Shown: piece by piece, positions 10,071-19,536 of the stretch
Position numbering within the stretch: position 1 is the first letter of the stretch
Layout of the letters: the number at the start of each line of letters is the position of its first letter
Assembly: GCA_023485405.1 (NCBI GenBank)
Contig: JAMCZU010000002.1
Span: forward strand, 1 to 51,245
Length of the DNA: 51,245 nucleotides
DNA from: Patescibacteria group bacterium
GTDB lineage: Bacteria; Patescibacteriota; UBA1384; UBA12157; JAENIV01
Direction of reading: 5' to 3'
Program-made: the position numbers and the translations under genes
Notes under the pieces: model-generated
What the model saw: the letters and a program-made list of their open reading frames with translations, nothing else
What the model was told of the DNA's origin: nothing
The model's database searches: none

Positions 10071-10619
10071 ATGAAAATTTTCCGAAAAATTATTTTAATT
10101 TTTATCCCCATTTTTGTTTTAGCCTGTTTTGTAGTTTATTGGATCCAACCAAAATTTAGTCTCTGGCAGATGGACAAATCGATTATTTTAAAAAAACAAG
10201 AATTACCTCTTTTAACGATGTTTTTGCCAGCGCGTCAAAATAATATTTTTTTGGTTGAGAGTGGCTTGCCGCAGTTTGCGTTTGCGGGGCCCAAGTTGAC
10301 ACTTTTTAATGGACAATACCAGTATAAATTAAAAATTATCCCATCTTGTAGTAATAAGGATTTAGGCTTTATGGATGTGACCCGAAAAAATGGCAATCTT
10401 GGGCTAGGGGCGAAAGAAATTATCGCACAGAAACAAGGTGAAACACAGGTAGAATCACTTAATTTTGAAGCCGATAATGCCTCTGATTATGAATTTCGGC
10501 TGTACTCTAAAGGTGAGTGTTCATTTGAGATTAAAAAAATTTGGCTTGAACGTCAAAAAGTTGATTTTCGAGCTTTTTTTCAAACAGTTTGGCAAAAAGC
10601 CCAAAGTATTATAAAATAG
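10071..10619 (+). CDS. hypothetical protein with N-terminal TM
   Basis: ORF between GT2 and glycosidase-like gene; hydrophobic N-terminus. Confidence 0.6.
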   Translation: MKIFRKIILIFIPIFVLACFVVYWIQPKFSLWQMDKSIILKKQELPLLTMFLPARQNNIFLVESGLPQFAFAGPKLTLFNGQYQYKLKIIPSCSNKDLGFMDVTRKNGNLGLGAKEIIAQKQGETQVESLNFEADNASDYEFRLYSKGECSFEIKKIWLERQKVDFRAFFQTVWQKAQSIIK

Positions 10620-10644
10620 ATGAGTAATAATTGAGGAGGTTTAA

Positions 10645-11661
10645 TTGAAAAAGTTTTTCATTATTTTTTTTGCTCTCGCAATTGGTATCGGAGGGGGATA
10701 TTTTGCCTATAGGTATTGGGGTAACAGTCATCGAAAAGAGCCATTTATGTGGGGTGTGACGATGGGTCCGTCGGATTTAGGTAATTATAAAGCCGAAATT
10801 TGGAATAAACAGGCTAAAGTGGCTAAAAACTTGGGAGTTGGTTGGATTAGGCTCAGATTTGATTCAGAAAATATCGATCCTTTTGGGCGTAACGATGAGG
10901 AAATTACTATTTTAGAATCTTATGGTTTACAGACAGTTCTGATTATTGAGCAAGATGTGCGTAATAAAGGCGGCGATAATTATAAGGATGGTTATAAAGA
11001 TGGCTCGACAATTGCCGCGCATTATAAAGGGAAAATCAAGTATTATCAAATCGCCAATGAGGGTGGTGGTGAGTCAATTAAGCAGCCAACAATGAATGGT
11101 CAGGATGAATCTCAGTTTGACCAAACCAAATATCAAAAAATAGCCGACTACATCCGAGGAGCCTCAGAAGGGATCGCTTCAGCTGATCCTGGCGCCAAAA
11201 GAATTGTTAATTTGGGTTGGACCCACGTAGGTTATTTAGATAAATTAGTTAAAGATAAAATTCCTTTTGATATGATTGGGATTGATTGGTATGGTTGGAT
11301 GGGACCAATTGGTGAGAAGAAGTTGGAAAATGGCCAATTATTGGTAGATAGACTAAAAAGCTATAATAAACCTTTAATTTTTATGGAAGTTAACGCTGAC
11401 TCTCAGGGCAAAACGGTTTACGAAGAAAAACAATCGGAGTTTATTTCACAGATTGGTAAATGGGCCTATGAAAATCGAAGTTTCGTCAAAGGATTTTTTG
11501 TTTTGTCACTTTTTGACGGAGTTAACAATCCTAATGATAACGCTGAATATTTTGGTATTGTTCAAGCTAAAAAGAGTTCTGGTGGGACAATGGTACCTGG
11601 CGATCCTCGTAAGTCGTACTATACTTATCAGGAATTAATTAAAAAATATTCTGGACTATAA
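10645..11661 (+). CDS. signal-anchored glycoside hydrolase-like (TIM-barrel) protein
   Basis: TTG start after GGAGG; KYYQIANEGGG, DMIGIDWYGWMGP, LIFMEVNADSQG resemble GH clan A strands. Confidence 0.6.
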   Translation: MKKFFIIFFALAIGIGGGYFAYRYWGNSHRKEPFMWGVTMGPSDLGNYKAEIWNKQAKVAKNLGVGWIRLRFDSENIDPFGRNDEEITILESYGLQTVLIIEQDVRNKGGDNYKDGYKDGSTIAAHYKGKIKYYQIANEGGGESIKQPTMNGQDESQFDQTKYQKIADYIRGASEGIASADPGAKRIVNLGWTHVGYLDKLVKDKIPFDMIGIDWYGWMGPIGEKKLENGQLLVDRLKSYNKPLIFMEVNADSQGKTVYEEKQSEFISQIGKWAYENRSFVKGFFVLSLFDGVNNPNDNAEYFGIVQAKKSSGGTMVPGDPRKSYYTYQELIKKYSGL

Positions 11662-12540
11662 AAATATTTTTCGCTCTAATAATTTTTTCCCGCGATTAAA
11701 TATACCAGATATTTCCTCTTGGGTTAATAGTTCTGAGAGAGTGTTTCGTAATGTTTTTTCGTTGTCTCTTAATATTTCTAATTTTGCCTGTAATTCTTTT
11801 GGCAAAGGAATGTTTTTAAGAGTTGGTGGATCGGCAGAGTTATCGTAAGCAATCATAAGTCTTGGACCTTTGATAGCAAATTGTGAAGCAAATTCTTCAT
11901 CAAAAAAAGTTAAAGAATGGTCAATTGCTTTTAGTCGTCTTTCTTTGACATTTTCTTCCCAAACAAGATTAGATTTTCGTCGATCGAGATTTTGAATAAT
12001 ATAGTCAAAAAGAGCAAGTTCTTCTAATGTTTTTTGGTTACTAAGTGCTTGGTCAGTTTCTTCGTCTGAAAGTGATTCTAACGATTCTCCCCAAATAAAT
12101 GGTCGGACTGACCCTTCTCCTTCGCCTAATGATCTAATAACTACTGGCATAGCAATATGATTTAATTCCAAGCTTTTAGCGACTTCCCATGTTGCAGCTT
12201 CTTTTTTCATGTAAGGGCTCGACTTTTCTGGTAATTGAGGTAAAAGACTTTTGTCTGTGCCTTTACTGATGCCACTTTCAGGTTTGTAAACGACTAATAG
12301 TTTTTTATTTTCTCCAGGAATAGCAATTTCAACTTCTAAGAGCAAATCATGATGTGCTTCTCCTATTAAGACGCGATCGGCATGTTTTGGTATTTTGGCA
12401 AAATGTTCTTCAATCGGTCGAACGTTTAAAATTTCTCCTTCTTTCATAATTTTTTCAAGTGAAGTTGGTTCAACTTTTTCCGGATTAAGATATTGTTCAT
12501 TAGTAATTTCCTCTTCTGAAGGTTGTAATTCTGGATTCAT
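11656..12540 (-). CDS. PI3/4-kinase-like / SCO1664-type atypical kinase-fold protein
   Basis: LLVVYKPESG, YMKKEAATWEVAKSLEL, LEELALFDYIIQNLDRRKSNLVW, LKAIDHSLTFF. Confidence 0.55.
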   Translation of the reverse strand: MNPELQPSEEEITNEQYLNPEKVEPTSLEKIMKEGEILNVRPIEEHFAKIPKHADRVLIGEAHHDLLLEVEIAIPGENKKLLVVYKPESGISKGTDKSLLPQLPEKSSPYMKKEAATWEVAKSLELNHIAMPVVIRSLGEGEGSVRPFIWGESLESLSDEETDQALSNQKTLEELALFDYIIQNLDRRKSNLVWEENVKERRLKAIDHSLTFFDEEFASQFAIKGPRLMIAYDNSADPPTLKNIPLPKELQAKLEILRDNEKTLRNTLSELLTQEEISGIFNRGKKLLERKIFL

Positions 12541-12619
12541 TTTTTCCTTTCTTGTTTTAGTTTAATTAAAAATTAACTAATCTTCAAATTCAACTTATTA
12601 TCTGGTATACTCAAATCAG

Positions 12620-14062
12620 ATGAAAGATCAATTTTCAAGAAATTTTTTGATTGCATTATTTGGCGCTCTTTTGGCAGTCGCCGTGGGTTTTTTAATTGCT
12701 AAAACCGCTTTTTTGGGGTTATTAATTATTCCTCTGGCAGTTATCGCTCTAATTATTGTTTATCTGGTTGTTCGGTCGCCTGAACTTGGTTGGCTTTTGA
12801 TTGTTTTCTTTTTACCCTTTGAAAGAGTACCTTCCTATGAAATAGGGGGAATTAATCTTAAAATCAACACCTTTTTGGGATTTCTAACCTTAATTGCCTG
12901 GATTTTAGCGTTAATGTTCAAAGGTAAAAAATACAAAGTTCAACCAAATTTTCTCAGCATTCCACTGTTTTTATTTGTCATGGCATTATTGCTTTCACTT
13001 GCTCAAGCAGTTAATTTTTCTCGAGCTGTTTCAGTTTTAATCTTTACTATATTTACAATTATTCTTTCAATTATGGCGGTTAATATGGTTTATTCAAAGG
13101 AAACTTTGCGTAAAACGATTTTAGTTTTATTTTTTTCGGCGTTAGTAGTGAGTCTTTTTGGATTGTTTCAGTTTGGCGGTGATGTGGTAGGATTGCCACA
13201 ATCCTTAACCCTTTTAAAAGAAGGATACACTTCCGTTGTTTTCGGGTTTCCCAGGGTGCAGGCTTTTTCAATGGAACCCTTATACTTTGCTAATTATCTT
13301 TTAATCCCCATTAGTGTTGGTTTAGCTCTTTTTATCAATCGAGTGGAGCCAATCAAACGATGGTGGATGGCTGGTTTAATCGGTTTAATCTTATTGAATT
13401 TCATTTTAACTGTTTCACGAGGTGGTTATTTGGGATTAATCGGCTCATTTTTAGTTTTAGGATTTTTGCTTTTTAAAAAGCTATTTAATTGGAAAACAAT
13501 TTTAATTGGCTTAGTGACAGTGATTATTGTTATTTACGGGGTGGCTTTTGCTCTGTCAAAAGGCGAAACTCGTGCCACAATTGAATTTTTAGGTCATATT
13601 CAGCTTCAAGATATAAATAATGGAGAATCGGTCGCGGGTAGATTGATTACCTTTAAACAAGGAATGCAAGCTTTTTACACCAGTCCTATTTTTGGCATTG
13701 GCCCGGGCAATTATGGTCCGTGGGCGACATTTTACCCGGACGCACGACCAATAACTGGTTGGCCGATCGTTAATAATGAATTTATCGAAATTTTGGCTGA
13801 AACTGGGCTGGTTGGGATGATTACTTTTTCTTTATTGATCTTATTTTTGAGTGTCAGGACTTTTATGGCTTTAAAATACGCCCATGATGTTTTTCTAAGA
13901 TCCGTCTTAATTGGACTTTTCGCCGCTTTTGTTGGAATCTTAATTCAGTATAATTTTATGTCAACTCTTTATATAATCCATGTATGGGTGTTGATAGGAT
14001 TATTGGTAGCGGTGCAGAATATTATATTAAAATCAAAAATTAAAAATCAAATATCAAAATGA
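12620..14062 (+). CDS. O-antigen ligase/polymerase-like membrane protein
   Basis: Multi-TM; GRLITFKQGMQAFYTSPIFGIGPGNYG. Confidence 0.8.
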   Translation: MKDQFSRNFLIALFGALLAVAVGFLIAKTAFLGLLIIPLAVIALIIVYLVVRSPELGWLLIVFFLPFERVPSYEIGGINLKINTFLGFLTLIAWILALMFKGKKYKVQPNFLSIPLFLFVMALLLSLAQAVNFSRAVSVLIFTIFTIILSIMAVNMVYSKETLRKTILVLFFSALVVSLFGLFQFGGDVVGLPQSLTLLKEGYTSVVFGFPRVQAFSMEPLYFANYLLIPISVGLALFINRVEPIKRWWMAGLIGLILLNFILTVSRGGYLGLIGSFLVLGFLLFKKLFNWKTILIGLVTVIIVIYGVAFALSKGETRATIEFLGHIQLQDINNGESVAGRLITFKQGMQAFYTSPIFGIGPGNYGPWATFYPDARPITGWPIVNNEFIEILAETGLVGMITFSLLILFLSVRTFMALKYAHDVFLRSVLIGLFAAFVGILIQYNFMSTLYIIHVWVLIGLLVAVQNIILKSKIKNQISK

Positions 14063-14116
14063 AAATTTAAAATTCAAAAATAATTCTTTTTACATTATTC
14101 TTTGTCATTTTGATTT

Positions 14117-15325
14117 TTGATATTTGCATTTTGCATTAACATTATGATTTATTTAATTTCTTTAATCTTACTATTACTGCCGACTTACTTAATTCGTTTT
14201 TCGATATTTAATATTCCAACGACTTTTTTGGAAATTTTAATATACATTATTTTTATTTATGGTCTTTTTAGGGCTCGAAAGACAGGTTTTAGAGCGATTT
14301 CCTTAAAAATTATTTTGCCAATCGTGCTTTTAATTATTGCCTTGACTATTTCAACTGTTGTTTCCCCTGATAAAAGAGCGGCTTTAGGTGAATTTAAAGG
14401 TTTTTTTATTGATCCTATTTTGGTTTTCTGGCTTATTTTTCAATTTGTCAAAGAAAAAGATTTACCTAAAGTTTTTTGGAGTTTAATTTTTTCTGGAACT
14501 TTTGTGGCGGTTCACACCATTATTCAGAAATTATTAGGCAATACTACTTCTGATGGGCGGGTAATTGGCATTTTTGGCTATTCACCAAACTTTGTGGCTT
14601 TATTTTTGGCACCAATTACGGTTTTAGTTGCGGCTTATGGATTTCAATTCATGATTCAAAAACGGTGGTTTTTAAGTATTAGTGCTTGGTTATTAGTTAT
14701 TTTAAATTTTATTGCCATTTATTTTTCTGGGAGTCGTGGAGGAATTTTGGCCATTGCTGCCGGCCTTGGTATTTATGTAATTTTAAACTTTTGGAGCTGG
14801 ATTAAAACGCGACTTTCGGCCCAAATTATGATTGGTATTTTAATTATTATGGCTATTTATACTTCATGGATATTATTTCGGCCAGATTTTACGGTGACCC
14901 AAACTTCCGGTGGTCGGGTAGCAACTTCTAATAATTTACGTTGGCAGATTTGGGAGACTTCTTTAGAAATGATTAAAAATCACCCGATTTTAGGAGTAGG
15001 TTTGGGTAATTTTCAAAATGCTTTTTCGGAATTGACCAAGAATCGAGGTAATTTTCCGGAATATATTACCCCGCAGGCGGCTACGCCACACAATATTTTT
15101 CTGATGTTTTACCTTGCAACCGGTATTTTGGGTCTAGTTGCTTTTCTTTGGCTCTTGGTTTTATTTTTCCGCGAAGGCTTAAAAAAACTAAATTCAAAAT
15201 CGGTCGTGATTATGTTGGCGGTCCTTTTTTCAATCATTGCCTACGGTTTAATTGAATCTTCTATTTGGAAGAATGATCTAAGTATTATTTTTTGGACAAT
15301 GGGGGGACTAATTTGGATTATTTAA
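14117..15325 (+). CDS. O-antigen ligase-like membrane protein
   Basis: Multi-TM; SGSRGGILAIAAG, LRWQIWETSLEMIKNHPILGVGLGNF. Confidence 0.8.
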   Translation: MIFAFCINIMIYLISLILLLLPTYLIRFSIFNIPTTFLEILIYIIFIYGLFRARKTGFRAISLKIILPIVLLIIALTISTVVSPDKRAALGEFKGFFIDPILVFWLIFQFVKEKDLPKVFWSLIFSGTFVAVHTIIQKLLGNTTSDGRVIGIFGYSPNFVALFLAPITVLVAAYGFQFMIQKRWFLSISAWLLVILNFIAIYFSGSRGGILAIAAGLGIYVILNFWSWIKTRLSAQIMIGILIIMAIYTSWILFRPDFTVTQTSGGRVATSNNLRWQIWETSLEMIKNHPILGVGLGNFQNAFSELTKNRGNFPEYITPQAATPHNIFLMFYLATGILGLVAFLWLLVLFFREGLKKLNSKSVVIMLAVLFSIIAYGLIESSIWKNDLSIIFWTMGGLIWII

Positions 15326-16986
15326 AACAAAACTTTGAAAAATTTGCTTTAGTTTTTATTCTTCTTATCTCTTTAACCCTGATGATTTTTTCGAGTGCTT
15401 CAGATTCCCTGACTGTTGATGAAAAAGTTCATATTTCGGCGGGTTATCTTCACACTTGGAAGGGAAATTATCTTTTTAACAGCGAGCATCCACCGCTTTT
15501 AAATGATTTGGCAGGGTTTTTTGCTCGGGCGGCTAAGCCAAATGTACCAGCCGTGCCAGCAAATTTTACTGGTGGAGACCAGTGGGAATATGGCGACATG
15601 TTTTTTTATTTGTCGGGCAATAACATTGATAAGCTTATTTTCTGGGCCCGCCTACCTTTTATTTTCTTAACTTTAGGTTTAATTTATCTGGTTTTTTTAT
15701 GGGCAAAAACGCTTTTTGGCGCGAAAGCAGGCTTGGTAGCGGCCACTTTAACTGCTTTTTCACCCAATATCTTAGCCCACGGTCGTTTGGCTACCACCGA
15801 TATTGGAGTGACTTTTTTCTTTCTTTTAACCTGCTGGGCCATACGTAAATATTACCTAAAACCAAATGTTAAAAACGCCGTATTTTTAGGACTAGCTGTG
15901 GCTTTAGTTTTACTTTCAAAGTTTTCTGGTTTAGTTATTTTGCCAATTGTTTTTTTAAGTCTTATGCTTTTGTGGTTTTTGAAAAAACCAAAATTTACTA
16001 CTTCTTTAGGTCAATTTCTTTTGATTTTAGCAATTCCATTAGTTTTGGTTTGGGGAACTTACGCCTTTTCGATGCGTTCCGATTTAATTTCTTTGCCACC
16101 GGTCTATATTACATCTAAAATATTAGGTTACAAGAATCTTTCTTCTCCATTGTCAAAGTGGTTAATTGTTCCTTATGACAAAGCTATTCAAGGTTTCGAA
16201 ATTCTTTCTGACCACAATACCTCTGGTCATTGGGCCTATCTTAACGGCGAGGTGGGTTACAATGGTTGGTGGTACTATTTTCCCTTGGTGATGCTTTACA
16301 AATTACCTTTGACGGAAATTATTTTATTAGCTTTAACGATATTTATATTTTGGAAAGTAAAGCTTCGTCCACCAGGCAGTTGGTTTGATTATTTTATCCT
16401 CTTTTTCCCACCCTTATTATTTTTGGCTATCTCGATGATTGGTCGAATTGACATTGGGATTCGTCATATTTTACCCATTTTGCCATTTTTCTATATTTTT
16501 ATAAGTAGCCTAGCTAATTTTAAAAATAAGATTTTTCAAAAATTAATATTTGTTTTGGTGGGAATCGAAGTAATAATTTGTATTCTAGCCTTTCCCAATT
16601 ATCTAACCTATTTTAATCAGATTGCCGGCGGAGCAAAAGGTGGAATTAAGCATCTTTCTGATTCAAATTTAGACTGGAATCAGAATATGAAAAGATTTGG
16701 GATTTATGCCAAAGAAAACAATATTAAAAAAGTTTATGAACTTTGTTGGGATGGGTATAGTTTTTCTGCTCAAGGGGTTCAAGCGGAAATTTTACCTGCC
16801 TCGCCTGACGCGAGTCAAGGCGGGCCTAATTCGCCGGTTAAAGGTGTGGTGGTCATTTGCGCTCAACAGATGGTGGTGCCGCCGGATGATTTTGACTTTG
16901 GGTGGGTTACAAAACATCCGCCGGATACGGTGGTGGGGAACGCGATGTATGTTTGGCGGTTTGATAAAATGCCTGATATAAATTAA
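15292..16986 (+). CDS. GT39/PMT-type glycosyltransferase, copy 1
   Basis: DEKVHISAGYLHTWKGNYLFNSEHPPLLNDLAG; paralogue of 17079-18674. Confidence 0.85.
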   Translation: MDNGGTNLDYLKQNFEKFALVFILLISLTLMIFSSASDSLTVDEKVHISAGYLHTWKGNYLFNSEHPPLLNDLAGFFARAAKPNVPAVPANFTGGDQWEYGDMFFYLSGNNIDKLIFWARLPFIFLTLGLIYLVFLWAKTLFGAKAGLVAATLTAFSPNILAHGRLATTDIGVTFFFLLTCWAIRKYYLKPNVKNAVFLGLAVALVLLSKFSGLVILPIVFLSLMLLWFLKKPKFTTSLGQFLLILAIPLVLVWGTYAFSMRSDLISLPPVYITSKILGYKNLSSPLSKWLIVPYDKAIQGFEILSDHNTSGHWAYLNGEVGYNGWWYYFPLVMLYKLPLTEIILLALTIFIFWKVKLRPPGSWFDYFILFFPPLLFLAISMIGRIDIGIRHILPILPFFYIFISSLANFKNKIFQKLIFVLVGIEVIICILAFPNYLTYFNQIAGGAKGGIKHLSDSNLDWNQNMKRFGIYAKENNIKKVYELCWDGYSFSAQGVQAEILPASPDASQGGPNSPVKGVVVICAQQMVVPPDDFDFGWVTKHPPDTVVGNAMYVWRFDKMPDIN

Positions 16987-17078
16987 TAATTTTCAATTTT
17001 AAATTTCAAATCAATTTTAAAATTCGAATTTCGAATTTGAATTAAAATTCTAAATTTAAAATTTGAAATTTATATTAT

Positions 17079-18674
17079 ATGATCTTAAATTTTCTAAAAA
17101 AATATTGGATTGCTGGAGTACTAGGTATAATTATCCTTGTCTCATTTTTGTTAATGTTTTTTTCTGCCAAATCAGACTCGGTTACCAATGATGAAAAAGT
17201 ACACATCACAGCTGGTTATTTGCACGTTTGGAAAGGCAATTACCTTTTTAATAGCGAGCATCCACCTTTACTTAATGATTTGGCAGGCCTTTTTGCAAAA
17301 TTAGCTAGACCAAATTTACCAGAAAAACCGCTTTCTTCTTTTAATTCCGGGGCTGATCAATGGGAGCTTGCTGATCTTTTCTTTTATAACTCGGGAAATA
17401 ATGTTGATAAAATTGTTTTTTTTGCGAGATTACCTTTTATTTTCTTAACTTTAGGTTTAATTTATCTGGTTTTTTTATGGGCAAAAACGCTTTTTGGTGC
17501 AAAAGCAGGCCTGGTAGCGGCCACTTTAACTGCTTTTTCACCCAATATTTTAGCGCACGGTCGTTTGGCCACCACCGATATTGGGGTGACTTTTTTCTTT
17601 CTTTTGACTTGTTGGTTACTCAGAAAATATTATTTGAAATCAACTTGGCAAAATGCTTTATGGCTAAGTTTAGGTATTAGCTTTGTGCTTTTAGCCAAAT
17701 TTTCTGGAGTAATTATTTTGCCGGTGATTTTTTTAGGGTTGATATTTCTTTGGATTAATAAAAGACCAAAACTTCTTCTATTTTTAGGACAAATTTTTAT
17801 TTTAATCATTTTGCCAATTATGATGATTTGGGCTCTTTATATTTTTTCCTCGCGAGAAAACTTAATAAATTCCTCAGCACTAATAATGCCTTTTAAACAG
17901 TTTGTTATCGGTTTAAAAACAATCATAAATCATAATAGCCAAGGACATCTGACTTATCTTAATGGCAAGTTAAGTAATCAAGGTTGGTGGTATTATTTTC
18001 CCTTAGTTCTATGGTATAAAATGACTTTGCCAGAACTAACATTATTGAGTTTTTCAATTGCTACTTTCTTCTTGATTGAAAAACCCAGAATCAATTCTTT
18101 TGACGAATTTTTAATTATTTTCCCACCCTTATTGTTTTTAGCTGTTTCAATGATTGGGCATATTGATATTGGCATTCGCCATATTTTAGTTCTTTTGCCG
18201 TTTTTTTATATTTTCATTAGCTATTTGGTTAACAATCAAGATCGTTCTTTGAAATTAATATTGCCAATATTAATTAGTGCTCAAGTAATAATTTGTATTC
18301 TAGCCTTTCCGAATTATATTGCTTATTTTAATCAAATTGCCGGTGGAGCAAAAGGTGGAATTAAGCATCTTTCTGATTCAAACTTGGATTGGGATCAAAA
18401 CATGAAAAGATTTAAAAAATATGTTCAAGAAAATAAAATCGAAAAAGTGTATGAAGATTTTTATAATGGCAATTCTTTAACTTATTATGGGATAAATTAC
18501 GACGATGTACCCAAAAAACCGATTAATGGTGTTGTGGCAATTTCGGCGCAATGGCTAGTAGTTTCCCGAGATAGATTCGATATTGGTTGGGTGAAGAAAT
18601 ATCCGCCTGATGAGATTATTTCTAATGGCATTTATATTTGGCGATTTGATCTAAAACCGGTAGAATTAAGATAG
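17079..18674 (+). CDS. GT39/PMT-type glycosyltransferase, copy 2
   Basis: DEKVHITAGYLHVWKGNYLFNSEHPPLLNDLAG. Confidence 0.85.
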   Translation: MILNFLKKYWIAGVLGIIILVSFLLMFFSAKSDSVTNDEKVHITAGYLHVWKGNYLFNSEHPPLLNDLAGLFAKLARPNLPEKPLSSFNSGADQWELADLFFYNSGNNVDKIVFFARLPFIFLTLGLIYLVFLWAKTLFGAKAGLVAATLTAFSPNILAHGRLATTDIGVTFFFLLTCWLLRKYYLKSTWQNALWLSLGISFVLLAKFSGVIILPVIFLGLIFLWINKRPKLLLFLGQIFILIILPIMMIWALYIFSSRENLINSSALIMPFKQFVIGLKTIINHNSQGHLTYLNGKLSNQGWWYYFPLVLWYKMTLPELTLLSFSIATFFLIEKPRINSFDEFLIIFPPLLFLAVSMIGHIDIGIRHILVLLPFFYIFISYLVNNQDRSLKLILPILISAQVIICILAFPNYIAYFNQIAGGAKGGIKHLSDSNLDWDQNMKRFKKYVQENKIEKVYEDFYNGNSLTYYGINYDDVPKKPINGVVAISAQWLVVSRDRFDIGWVKKYPPDEIISNGIYIWRFDLKPVELR

Positions 18675-18681
18675 GTTAAAT

Positions 18682-19473
18682 ATGTTTTTATCGGTTATTA
18701 TCCCGGCTTACAATGAGGAAAAGCGACTTCCAGCTACTTTGCAAAAAGTTCGGGATTATTTAGACCACCAAAATATCACCTACGAGGTGATAGTGGTTAA
18801 CGATGGTTCAACCGATGACACTTCCAAGGTGTCAGTGAGGTTAATTAAGGATTGGCCAAATTTTCGATTGATTGATAATAAAAAAAATCGGGGGAAAGGG
18901 GCGGTGGTAAAACTTGGGATACTTGAGGCCAAAGGTGATTGGCGGCTGTTTATGGATGCGGATGGGTCAACAGAAATATCAGAATTGGATAAATTCTGGC
19001 CATATGTTAAAAATTTCAAATTTCAAATTTCAAATTTCAAATCAATTTCAAAATTAGAATTTCAAAATTCGAGTTTGAATGAAAATTTATCATTTGAAAT
19101 CATCATAGGTTCAAGATATCTGGATAAAGATTCGATTAAAATTAAACAACCACTGAACCGAAGAATTGTTTCGCGGCTGGGCAATTTATTAGTGCGAATT
19201 TTATTGGGGATCAAGTCGGTTGATACTCAATGCGGGTTTAAATTGTTTTCGGCGCGCGCGACTGAAAAGATTTTCCCATTACAAACGATTACGCGTTGGG
19301 GTTTTGATATAGAAATTTTAGCCATTGCCATCAAAAAAGGTTATAAAATTAAAGAAGTGCCGGTTGATTGGCGCGATGCCGCAGGCTCACAAGTTAAAAA
19401 ATCCGCCGCTTTTAAGACTTTAAAAGAACTCATACAAATAAAGTGGAATATGTTAAAAGGGAAATACAAATAA
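18682..19473 (+). CDS. GT2, dolichyl-phosphate glucosyltransferase-like, with internal repeat-derived segment
   Basis: SVIIPAYNEEKRLPATL, VVNDGSTDDT, DADGSTE, IIIGSRYL. Confidence 0.9.
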   Translation: MFLSVIIPAYNEEKRLPATLQKVRDYLDHQNITYEVIVVNDGSTDDTSKVSVRLIKDWPNFRLIDNKKNRGKGAVVKLGILEAKGDWRLFMDADGSTEISELDKFWPYVKNFKFQISNFKSISKLEFQNSSLNENLSFEIIIGSRYLDKDSIKIKQPLNRRIVSRLGNLLVRILLGIKSVDTQCGFKLFSARATEKIFPLQTITRWGFDIEILAIAIKKGYKIKEVPVDWRDAAGSQVKKSAAFKTLKELIQIKWNMLKGKYK

Positions 19474-19483
19474 AATTTGGTAT

Positions 19484-19515
19484 AAAAAAAGCCCCCGGGA
19501 TAGAATCCTGGGGGC
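19484..19515 (-). terminator. intrinsic terminator of the PEP-CTERM gene
   Basis: Minus strand GCCCCCAGGA...TCCCGGGGGC followed by TTTTTTT. Confidence 0.9.
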
Positions 19516-19536
19516 TTGTAAGAATGTGTAATATTT

